64,000 nucleotides of DNA from Streptacidiphilus sp041262165 (GTDB lineage: Bacteria; Actinomycetota; Actinomycetes; Streptomycetales; Streptomycetaceae): assembly GCF_041262165.1 (NCBI RefSeq), contig NZ_JBGCBY010000040.1, positions 1 to 64,000 of the forward strand, in the 5' to 3' direction. A program made the position numbers and the translations under genes. The notes beneath the pieces are model-generated. The model had not been told where the DNA came from. It did not search any database and saw only the letters and a program-made list of their open reading frames with translations. Shown here in pieces: positions 17,453 through 24,124 of the stretch (the first letter of the stretch is position 1; every line of letters starts with the position of its first letter).

Positions 17453-17953
17453 GTGATCACGGTGACTGACAGCGGGCTTCGGGAGGATCTCCCAACAGAA
17501 ACTGCACGTGAACAGGTTCGTCGGACGCTGCCAGGGTCGGTCTCGCTACCCGAAGTCGAGTGGGACCGCGCAGCGTTGCTGTGGCGGCTCACGGTGGATG
17601 GCGAACAGCTCGTGGGCGACGACGGGCAGCCGCTCGGATGGGTCCGCTTCTCCGACGCATTTGATGCAATGCGCCTGCGTGAGATCGCGGCCGAACCCCG
17701 AGGATCGAGGGCCGGGATGACCACTGAGCGCCCTGCGGTGCCGGTCGTCGGCTCTTGGGTCGTGGATACCCGTACGGACCGTGTCGCCATTGTCCGCGCT
17801 ATCCAGTTCGGGCGGCTGTACCTCCGCAAGCCGGGGGGCGGGACCGAGTGGGAAGCGATGCCTGTCCATGTGCGCCCCGCGACAGAGCACGAAGCGTTGG
17901 CCGGTCGCGTGGCGGACCTCAACCAGCAAAGCCGATTCGGGGGGCGTGCGTGA
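17453..17953 (+). CDS. Element-encoded protein of unknown function
   Basis: A 166-residue protein I do not recognise. The first 85 residues are acidic (DLPTETAREQVRRTLPGSVSL, WVRFSDAFDAMRLREIA). The second part has a small beta-rich segment (GSWVVDTRTDRVAIVRAIQFGRLYL, then RKPGGGTEWEAMPVHVRPAT) reminiscent of short KOW/SH3-like folds, but this is only an impression. GTG start with GGGAG a few bases upstream. Its stop overlaps the start of the next small gene (GTGA). It is a common neighbour type of XRE-TPR regulators in Streptomyces accessory regions. Confidence 0.75.
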   Translation: MITVTDSGLREDLPTETAREQVRRTLPGSVSLPEVEWDRAALLWRLTVDGEQLVGDDGQPLGWVRFSDAFDAMRLREIAAEPRGSRAGMTTERPAVPVVGSWVVDTRTDRVAIVRAIQFGRLYLRKPGGGTEWEAMPVHVRPATEHEALAGRVADLNQQSRFGGRA

Positions 17954-18129
17954 ACGGTCGTCAGGCTGCGGCTATGCGGATTGCTGCACGGGGCTCGGTG
18001 TTCCGGTGCGGGTACTGCCGGGGGCTGGTGCGCCTGGCTGACGCTCGGGCGGCGACGGTGCGCGGTGAGGTGCGCTATGTGCACGACTGGCATCCGGTGC
18101 GCCCGGGTGAGGGGCGGTTGATCCGCTGA
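17950..18129 (+). CDS. 59-residue CxxC small protein
   Basis: A small gene starting at GTG 17950, overlapping the preceding stop by four bases (GTGA), which argues for real translation. The product is basic, with a single CGYC motif (FRCGYCRGLVRLADARAA) and a His-rich tail (YVHDWHPVRPGEG), a possible single zinc-binding knuckle built from two cysteines and histidines. I do not know a function. It is probably co-expressed with the 17453 gene. Confidence 0.6.
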   Translation: MNGRQAAAMRIAARGSVFRCGYCRGLVRLADARAATVRGEVRYVHDWHPVRPGEGRLIR

Positions 18130-18558
18130 GACTCCCGCCCGGTTCCGGGGCCGCGTGCCGTCTTCCTAGATCAGCGGCGCGCGGGCCTTGATCGCGGGTG
18201 GGTCGCTGCCGCTGGCGGACCGGCCTGGCGGTGGCGGGCGGGGTGGGTCCTTTCCTGGCTGGGCTTTCGCCTGGTCGGACCCGCCCCGCGCTAGTCCCCC
18301 GCGCGGGGGTGGATCTGAGCCTTCGGCTCCGCGCGGGATGGGCTCCTGGTCCTAGCCCCCCGTCTGGGACCAGGGGCCCACAGAGTGCAACAACCGAAGA
18401 GGTGCCGGACCACCCCCGACTTTGCTGGGAGGAGGGTGGTCCGGTGGGCGTGAACCCGGTGCCGATGGTACCCGGGTGCGCACGCATGTTCGTGGACATC
18501 CCACTGCCCATCGGCAACATGACGGATCGTCAAATGCCTGGAAGGGGCAGATAACACG
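18130..18558. other. Non-coding stretch of the element
   Basis: No convincing gene in this 430-bp stretch. It is G-rich on the plus strand and contains a perfect 11-bp inverted repeat, CCGGACCACCC at 18405-18415 and its complement at 18434-18444, separated by 18 bases. The repeat lies 114 bases upstream of the next gene and could be an operator, a terminator or part of a replication or transfer signal. Confidence 0.55.
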
Positions 18559-18879
18559 ATGCAGGACGATGACGCGCGGCAGTGGGAGGGCCAGTTCGCC
18601 AACCTGGACCCGGACTGCTGGGCGCTGGTTGCGGGTGTGGACTACGGCGCGGGCTGGCGGTTGGGCAGGGTGGCGGCGGGCCTGCTGAACGATGAGCTGG
18701 CGGAGTGCGGTTTCGAGATCTGGGAGATGGAGGCCACTGGCGGCACGCTGGCGGATGGCCGCGCGGTGGTACGGATGGTCGGGTCGTCGTTGGCGGTACA
18801 GCGGTTGGTGCGACTGCTGGAGGCTGCGCGTCGGCTGGCTCCGCCCGGCGCGGCTGGAGGTGGGCGCGGTGCCGCGTAG
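18559..18879 (+). CDS. Element-encoded protein of unknown function
   Basis: A 106-residue acidic protein, beginning MQDDDARQWEGQF. It has hydrophobic-helical segments (GWRLGRVAAGLLNDELAECG, LAVQRLVRLLEAARRL) and a Gly/Ala-rich tail. A purine-rich GGAAGGGG lies about eleven bases before the ATG. I recognise no domain. It stands alone on the plus strand between two non-coding stretches of the element, upstream of the replication initiator. Confidence 0.65.
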   Translation: MQDDDARQWEGQFANLDPDCWALVAGVDYGAGWRLGRVAAGLLNDELAECGFEIWEMEATGGTLADGRAVVRMVGSSLAVQRLVRLLEAARRLAPPGAAGGGRGAA

Positions 18880-20003
18880 GGGCCTGGGGTTGCACTTTGG
18901 TGTCAGGGTGGCAAGCGGCCGGCGGGGCCGGGATTTTGGGCGGTGTCCTTGCCGGGGTTGGGGTCGGGCATGTCCGGGAGGCCGTAAGCTCGCCCCGCGA
19001 ATCGGTCAGGGCTCCTCACCTGACCGCAATCTGATCGAGTGGCCTCCCGGGCTTGCCCGACGCGGGCCCCGACCGCGGCAAGGTGCCTAAAATCCCGGGC
19101 CTGCCGTCCGCCCCCGGCCACCCACACCCCGGCTCCCCTTGGCGCGCGGATGGCCCGGGCGGAGCGGCCCCACGCCGGTCGAAGGACGCAGGGCCCCGAG
19201 GACGAGCGCCCGCTCACGGGGAGAGACGGGCGCTCGTCGCTCAGTCAATGTACTGAGCGCGGTCACGGACTGTCGATGACCTGGCCAATCATGTGCTTGT
19301 CTGCCCGCAGCGGGCGGGGCTGCCCCACGCGAGCGCTTACCGACGTGGGGCCGCCACGGACGGTCGCCCGCTCGGAGTGGACTGGCGCTCATCCTGGTTG
19401 CAAGTTATCCGACGCAGTGGAGGCTGCCGGGGATCTTGGTGGTCGTGTCGCGTTGCACGCAGAGGGCGGCCCGGTCGCCCGACCCGGAACGGCCGAAGGC
19501 CGCATGCCCGGTCGGGGTGGCAAGGGCCGCCCGGCGGCGCGCAGCGCCGCCCTTGAGTAAGTACAGAAGAGTTCCGCCACGCACCTTCCCGGCTGCGGTC
19601 CCGGTGGATCTCAGGGTCGCCTCAGGGTCGAAACAACTACCGCACGCCCGTTCGATTTGAGACACTGTCAGTAGCACGGATGGGGTCCGCCCATGCCGGA
19701 GATCGTTCCGGCGAAACACACTCAACTTTCCTCCCGGTGGGCACCGGTGAGCGCGTCGGGTTATGGGCGTACCCGCCCCCAAGGTCTAGCCAACCAGGCC
19801 GACAGGGCCATGATCACCTCCCCCCACTGCGGGTGGACTGTGTCCAAAACCTGTTCCGCCGCCCGTGCCCTGGGTGAACTCTGCCTGCTTCCCCCGTCCG
19901 GCTGCCCGCCGGTGATCTTGAAGGGTTCCTGCCATGCGAACACGACCAACCAGAGCGCCGCAGTACGTCCCCCCGTTCCTGCTGCATGCCTGGAGGCTGC
20001 ATC
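18880..20003. other. Long structured non-coding region upstream of rep; candidate origin
   Basis: About 1.1 kb without a convincing gene. Two adjacent hairpins stand out: a perfect 12-bp inverted repeat, GACGAGCGCCCG at 19201-19212 with complement at 19227-19238, and CGCTCAGT at 19238-19245 with complement at 19252-19259. Another pair, CCCCACG/CGTGGGG, is at 19323-19329 and 19344-19350. Clustered hairpins upstream of a rolling-circle initiator suit double- or single-strand origins or a cis-acting transfer locus. A 50-codon open frame at 19934-20086 overlapping rep is possible but unsupported. Confidence 0.5.
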
Positions 20004-21512
20004 GTGTCCGCTACACCTGGCGACCTGGGCCCTGCCCGCGTCCCTGCCCCCGCACCGCCCTACACCGATCCGGCTGCCCGCCATGAGCTACTCGCCCTTG
20101 ACGCGCGGCTGCGCTCCCTGTCGGAGATCGACCGCGACATCATCCGCCTGGCCAACACCCCCGGCTTCGCCCGGTGGCTGGAGCAGATCCACGACGTGGG
20201 CGGCTGCGCCAACCCGATCTACCTCTCCGGCTGGACCCGCACCCTGGACCCGGCCACCGGAGAAGCCCTGCTCTCCTACACCACCGCCGATGAGCCCGGG
20301 GAACGGCTGGCGGTGCGCTGCGGCAACCGGCGCGCCTCGCGCTGCGCTCCCTGCTCGCGCCTCTACCAGGGCGACACGTTCCACCTCGTGCGCTCCGGCC
20401 TGAGCGGTGGCAAAGGCATCCCGGACACGGTGGCGGGACATCCGCGTCTGTTCGTCACGCTGACCGCGCCCTCGTTCGGCCCGGTCCACCGTTCAGCGCC
20501 GGAGCAGTCCGAGGAGCCCTGTCGCCCTCGGCGCGATGCGCGGTGCTGCGAGCACGGGGCCCGACTCGGCTGCGGCCTGGTCCATGCCCAGGACGATCCG
20601 GTCGTAGGCACGCCGCTGTGTCCGTCCTGCTACGACTACACCGGTCACGTGCTGTGGCATGCCCACGCGGGACGCTTGTGGGACCGCTTCACCACTGCCG
20701 TGCGCCGCGACCTGGCCCAGGTGTTGGGCCTCGCGCGTGCCCGTCTGCGGGATCACCTGGTCGTCTCCTTCGCCAAGGTTGCGGAGTACCAGCGACGCGG
20801 CGCGATCCACTTCCACGCCGTCGTACGCCTGGACGGTCCCGAAGGTCCCCGTTCCGCCCCGCCCCCGTGGGTCCTGCCTGGCCTGTTGGAGGAGTGCATC
20901 CGTCGGGCCGCCGCTCAAGTGTACGTGGACACAAAGGAGTTGGATGCCTACGGCTGCTACCGGCTGCGCTGGGGCGAGCAGCTCGACGCCCGGCCCATCC
21001 GCGCCTTCGGCGACACGGGCGAGACGCTGAGGGATGACGCGGTGGCTGGCTACGTGGCCAAGTACGTGACCAAGAGCGCGGAGGTGGCCGGGGCGGTGGA
21101 CTACCCCATCCCCTCGGCGGCCAATATCCCCTACCTGCCGGTCAGCACGCATGTCCGGGCACTGGTGGGCACGTGCTGGCGGCTCGGCGGGCTGCCAGAA
21201 CTGGAACCGCTGCGACTGCGGGCCTGGGCGCACATGCTGGGCTACCGGGGCCACTGCCTGACCAAGTCACGCGCCTACTCGACCACCTACGGGCAACTAC
21301 GTGCCGTCCGCGCCGCTCACCGCACGGGCCCGCCCTTGACGGACAGTCAGACGGTCACGGAGTCGGCCTGGCGCTACGTCGGCCACGGCTACACCCCCGG
21401 AGAGGCCGAACTCGCCGCAGGCATCGCAGAAACGATCACCCTCAACCGAGAGATCGCCCGCGAAGAGCTGGCACGCGAACGGCAAGGGGGCCGCAATGGC
21501 GCTACCCCTTGA
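20004..21512 (+). CDS. RepSA-type rolling-circle replication initiator
   Basis: A 502-residue initiator of the actinobacterial pSAM2 RepSA kind. It shows a cysteine-rich zinc-like segment (RCAPCSRLY), a CEHG/CPSCYDY stretch, the HUH metal motif in AIHFHAVVRLDG, and the catalytic-tyrosine helix VAGYVAKYVTKSAE. These proteins nick one strand at the origin and stay linked to it through tyrosine. ATG 19986 is in frame, but GTG 20004 has GGAGG seven bases upstream and is preferred. Its presence indicates that the element can replicate as an excised circle. The 3' end overlaps the next small gene. Confidence 0.92.
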   Translation: MSATPGDLGPARVPAPAPPYTDPAARHELLALDARLRSLSEIDRDIIRLANTPGFARWLEQIHDVGGCANPIYLSGWTRTLDPATGEALLSYTTADEPGERLAVRCGNRRASRCAPCSRLYQGDTFHLVRSGLSGGKGIPDTVAGHPRLFVTLTAPSFGPVHRSAPEQSEEPCRPRRDARCCEHGARLGCGLVHAQDDPVVGTPLCPSCYDYTGHVLWHAHAGRLWDRFTTAVRRDLAQVLGLARARLRDHLVVSFAKVAEYQRRGAIHFHAVVRLDGPEGPRSAPPPWVLPGLLEECIRRAAAQVYVDTKELDAYGCYRLRWGEQLDARPIRAFGDTGETLRDDAVAGYVAKYVTKSAEVAGAVDYPIPSAANIPYLPVSTHVRALVGTCWRLGGLPELEPLRLRAWAHMLGYRGHCLTKSRAYSTTYGQLRAVRAAHRTGPPLTDSQTVTESAWRYVGHGYTPGEAELAAGIAETITLNREIAREELARERQGGRNGATP

Positions 21513-21696
21513 AGGAGATGAGGATTGGGCTTGGGCCCGCAAACAGGCGCGTGCCATGCCGCCATGGTCGGATGCGGACTGGCGGCGGGTGAACGTGCTC
21601 CTCGGGCGGCAAGTACCTCACCCCCCGCCCCGCCGCCATGAGTCCTCAATCGGAGATCAGCCCATCGATGGCGCGCGGCCGGTCCAACGGAGCTAG
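21496..21696 (+). CDS. 66-residue element-encoded small protein
   Basis: A small acidic-aromatic protein (DEDWAWARKQARAMPPWSD, then ADWRRVNVLLGRQV) of a type often seen next to rep genes in Streptomyces elements, recalling short PPLTxEQRDRLxxLL proteins. GGGGG precedes the ATG by six bases. It overlaps the rep stop by 17 bases and its tail overlaps the convergent recombinase stop by 51 bases. It does not look like a typical MerR-type excisionase, although that role cannot be excluded by position. Confidence 0.6.
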   Translation: MALPLEGDEDWAWARKQARAMPPWSDADWRRVNVLLGRQVPHPPPRRHESSIGDQPIDGARPVQRS

Positions 21697-23298
21697 CCGA
21701 TCGCGCACAGGCCCACCTCGCCCAATCGCTGGCTTGACCAGCACAGCACTCAGGCAGTCCTCGATGTAGGCCCGCTGCTCGGCCAACAACAGACCCTCCC
21801 AGTCCTTCCGAAGGTCCACGGGGACTGCCTGAGCGGCGTATTTCGACCGCAGCCAACGGTTCCGGTCAGCGAGCAATCGGCGTTCTTCGGCCTCGTTCTC
21901 CGCCAGGTAGGAGAAGTAGCGTTCCGCTGTGATCTGCCGAGCCTTGCGCGCCGCTTTGAGGTCCGCGATGTCCTCCTTTACCCGCTCCAAGTCCTCTTCG
22001 CCGGTCCAGGACTCGGGCGGGTTGAGGGCTCGCTGCGCGGCGGCCTCCTCCTCGTACTTCGCGATCACCATCATGGTGACGAGCTTGTCTGTCTCCGGTC
22101 CGGGGATGCGCACTCCTCCGCAGCCTCGACCCGAACTCTTGGCGGGGCAGTTGTAGTAGAAGTACCCCTCAGGCTTGCCCGCACTGGGGGGTGCCTTCGT
22201 TGCCCGAAGCAGTTGCCCGCAGTCGTCCTTGTCGCAGCGAAGCGTTCCGGTGAGCAGGTACTTACGCGTGTTCGCGCCGCTGGCGGCACGATTCGAGCCG
22301 ATGACGTCCGTCACCGCCTGCCATTCGTCCACCGACAGAATAGGTTCCCACTGGCCGATAACGGGCTTGCCCTGGTCGTCGAAGACGATCTCCATTCGGT
22401 GGTTCTCCGTGCCCGTTTCCGGGTTGAAGTCCGCCACCCCGTGCCCCCGATATCCGCAGATCCTGGGGTTACGTAGAACGAACTTGATCGCGCTTGAGGT
22501 CCACGGGATTCCTGACGGCGTCTTGAGCCCGTCACTGTTCCATGAGGCGACAACAGCACTCAGGGGAGTTCCGGCTATGAGGCGGTGGGCTGCCTGTCGA
22601 ACGTGCTCGGCTTCGATGGGGTCCAACGTCCGGCGATCATCCTGCCAGCCGTATGGGCGTCGCCCGCCCCCGGGGATGCCTCGGCTCTGCATCGCCACAT
22701 GCTTCCGCTTCACGCGACGTGCTGTGTCTGCCGACTGCTTGTTGCTCATTGCTGTCACCACCCGGGCAACCGCCCGTCCGTTGTCACTCAACAGATCAAG
22801 GGTGCCGGTAATGTCGATGATCGGGCGTCGGAAGTTCTCGACTACCTCGATCGCGTCCTCAAGGTGCCGGTTGTCGCGCGTCAGGCGGTCGATGTCGTAC
22901 ACAATTAGACCGTCAAGCCGCTTTCCATCCGGCGTCAGACCGTGCTTGAGGTCGTCCAACGCCCCCTCGAACACAGGGCGGACGACTCGATACACCACCT
23001 GACCGTCCCGAAGACGTACCCGCCTGCGCTTCCAGGCACTGGTGTCAGGCTCCTCGTAGGTGTAGACGTACGATCCGCCCCTGCTCTCGACGTAGCGGCG
23101 GTTGTCTTTGTCCTGCTCGTCCCGGCCCTTGATGTCTCGGCCGGTCATCGGCACGAACGTTGCCCTCCGCGCTGTCTTGTCCTCGGTCGACTGCTCGTCG
23201 TCTTCATGTCCTGACTCGAATGACAGTCGTACCAGTCCAGCCCAGTTCTGCCCGCTCAGGTCACCCCACTGAGCCCGTTGCACCAAGTCATCTGACAT
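21646..23298 (-). CDS. Large serine recombinase (integrase of the element)
   Basis: A 550-residue large serine recombinase. The N-terminal resolvase-type domain has the nucleophile serine in GLVRLSFES (near residue 27) and the arginine-bearing helix LIVYDIDRLTRDNRHLEDAI. A recombinase domain follows (RRPYGWQDDRRTLDPIEAE, LKTPSGIPWTSSAIKFVLRNP), then a zinc ribbon (LRCDKDDCGQLLR, CPAKSSGRGCGG) and a coiled coil (LERVKEDIADLKAARK). The start at ATG 23298 is 31 bases from the right junction, the normal placement beside attP. It should catalyse insertion into, and with a helper excision from, the MHYT gene. Confidence 0.95.
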   Translation of the reverse strand: MSDDLVQRAQWGDLSGQNWAGLVRLSFESGHEDDEQSTEDKTARRATFVPMTGRDIKGRDEQDKDNRRYVESRGGSYVYTYEEPDTSAWKRRRVRLRDGQVVYRVVRPVFEGALDDLKHGLTPDGKRLDGLIVYDIDRLTRDNRHLEDAIEVVENFRRPIIDITGTLDLLSDNGRAVARVVTAMSNKQSADTARRVKRKHVAMQSRGIPGGGRRPYGWQDDRRTLDPIEAEHVRQAAHRLIAGTPLSAVVASWNSDGLKTPSGIPWTSSAIKFVLRNPRICGYRGHGVADFNPETGTENHRMEIVFDDQGKPVIGQWEPILSVDEWQAVTDVIGSNRAASGANTRKYLLTGTLRCDKDDCGQLLRATKAPPSAGKPEGYFYYNCPAKSSGRGCGGVRIPGPETDKLVTMMVIAKYEEEAAAQRALNPPESWTGEEDLERVKEDIADLKAARKARQITAERYFSYLAENEAEERRLLADRNRWLRSKYAAQAVPVDLRKDWEGLLLAEQRAYIEDCLSAVLVKPAIGRGGPVRDRLAPLDRPRAIDGLISD

Positions 23299-23328
23299 GC
23301 CGTTAGGGTACGTCGGGCGAAGTGCTGA

Positions 23329-23888
23329 ATGGCGCACACGGCGACTCCGGCGACCAGGGCCGACGCCAGCGCCGCCCACAGGCCGCGGATGTTGAGCGTC
23401 ATCCAGAGCGCCGCCGTCGCGGCGAAGACCGCGATGCCCACGGACAGCGCGACCGTCGGCAGGTCGTAGCCGACCGTGCCGTTCACCTCCATGGCGGCCA
23501 TGCCCATGTAGTGCATCCCGGCGACCCCGCAGCCGGTCAGCGCTCCGCCGACGAGCAGGGTGACCGGACCCTGGGGCCGGTAGCCGACGTAGAAGACGCC
23601 GATCCCGACGACCACCACCGCGACCAGCAGGCTCGCCAGGGTCAGCGGAATGGCGTAGACGATGGTGGCGTCGGTGACGGAGAAGCCCAGCATGGCGACG
23701 AAGTGCATGGTCCAGATGCCGCAGCCGATCGAACTGGCGGCGAGGAAGAGCCATCCGCGCCGGCGCTCCGGCGGCAGGGCGAGAGCCCGCACGGTGCAGC
23801 GCAGGCCCAGGGCCGCGCCGACAGAAGCGACGAGATAGGCCAGCAGCGGATTTATCCAGCCAAAAGTAAACCCGTTCATGTGTGCCAT
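23329..23888 (-). pseudogene. N-terminal fragment of the split MHYT-domain sensor gene
   Basis: Minus-strand segment encoding about 187 residues of a membrane protein: MNGFTFGW start, first motif WTMHFVAMLGF, second motif AGMHYMGMAAM, and hydrophobic helices up to VAGVAVCA, where the sequence is cut by the element. After the junction the frame continues into element DNA and stops at 23256, giving a chimeric 210-residue product if expressed. The missing third motif and last helix are at 15808-16045. MHYT proteins are integral membrane sensors proposed to bind O2, CO or NO through metal. Confidence 0.92.
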
Positions 23889-23920
23889 GCGAGATGATCC
23901 CCATTCGATACATCACGAGC

Positions 23921-23960
23921 GCGGAAGTACGCGGAAGTACGCGGAGGTGCGCGGCAGTAC
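23921..23960. repeat. 10-bp x 4 tandem repeat upstream of the MHYT fragment
   Basis: Units GCGGAAGTAC, GCGGAAGTAC, GCGGAGGTGC and GCGGCAGTAC at 23921, 23931, 23941 and 23951, a direct tandem array of one helical turn. It starts 32 bases upstream of the MHYT start codon, within its promoter region. Confidence 0.9.
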
Positions 23961-24060
23961 GGGTTGCGAATGGAGATGCTACGAGGCTGCGGAAGTGGCC
24001 ACGTCGGTTCTCGCGCGAATTGGCCCAATGGTTACCCGCACGCTGTCACCGGCTGCGCAT

Positions 24061-24107
24061 ACGGCGAGGCCGCACCCCCGGAATTCCGGAGAGTGCGGCC
24101 TCGCCGT
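24061..24107 (-). terminator. Terminator of the FHA-ABC transporter gene
   Basis: Perfect 14-bp inverted repeat (ACGGCGAGGCCGCA at 24061-24074, complement at 24094-24107), with a 19-base spacer, beginning 17 bases after the gene's stop on the minus strand. Confidence 0.8.
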
Positions 24108-24124
24108 TGGCGCCTACGCGGTGG

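Larger units (their letters stand above)
16043..23331. mobile_element. Integrative element (RepSA plus serine recombinase, no transfer gene) inserted in the MHYT gene
   Basis: About 7.3 kb between two copies of ATG (plus strand) at 16043-16045 and 23329-23331. Outside them the two flanks join to make one continuous MHYT reading frame. Inside are an XRE-TPR regulator, two overlapping small genes, a further small gene, about 1.1 kb of structured non-coding DNA, a RepSA-type rolling-circle initiator, a small gene and a large serine recombinase starting 31 bases from the right junction. This resembles an actinobacterial integrative element, but no FtsK/TraB-type transfer gene or spread genes are recognisable. 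A very short core is expected for serine integrases. Confidence 0.88.

Noticed and set aside
16043..23331. A complete prophage
   Set aside because: No capsid, portal, terminase or tail genes are present. The RepSA-type initiator points to an integrative plasmid-like element.
23299..23916. N-terminal extension of the serine recombinase beyond 23298
   Set aside because: It would cross the attachment site and read the MHYT gene in the wrong frame. ATG 23298 gives a normal recombinase N-terminus.
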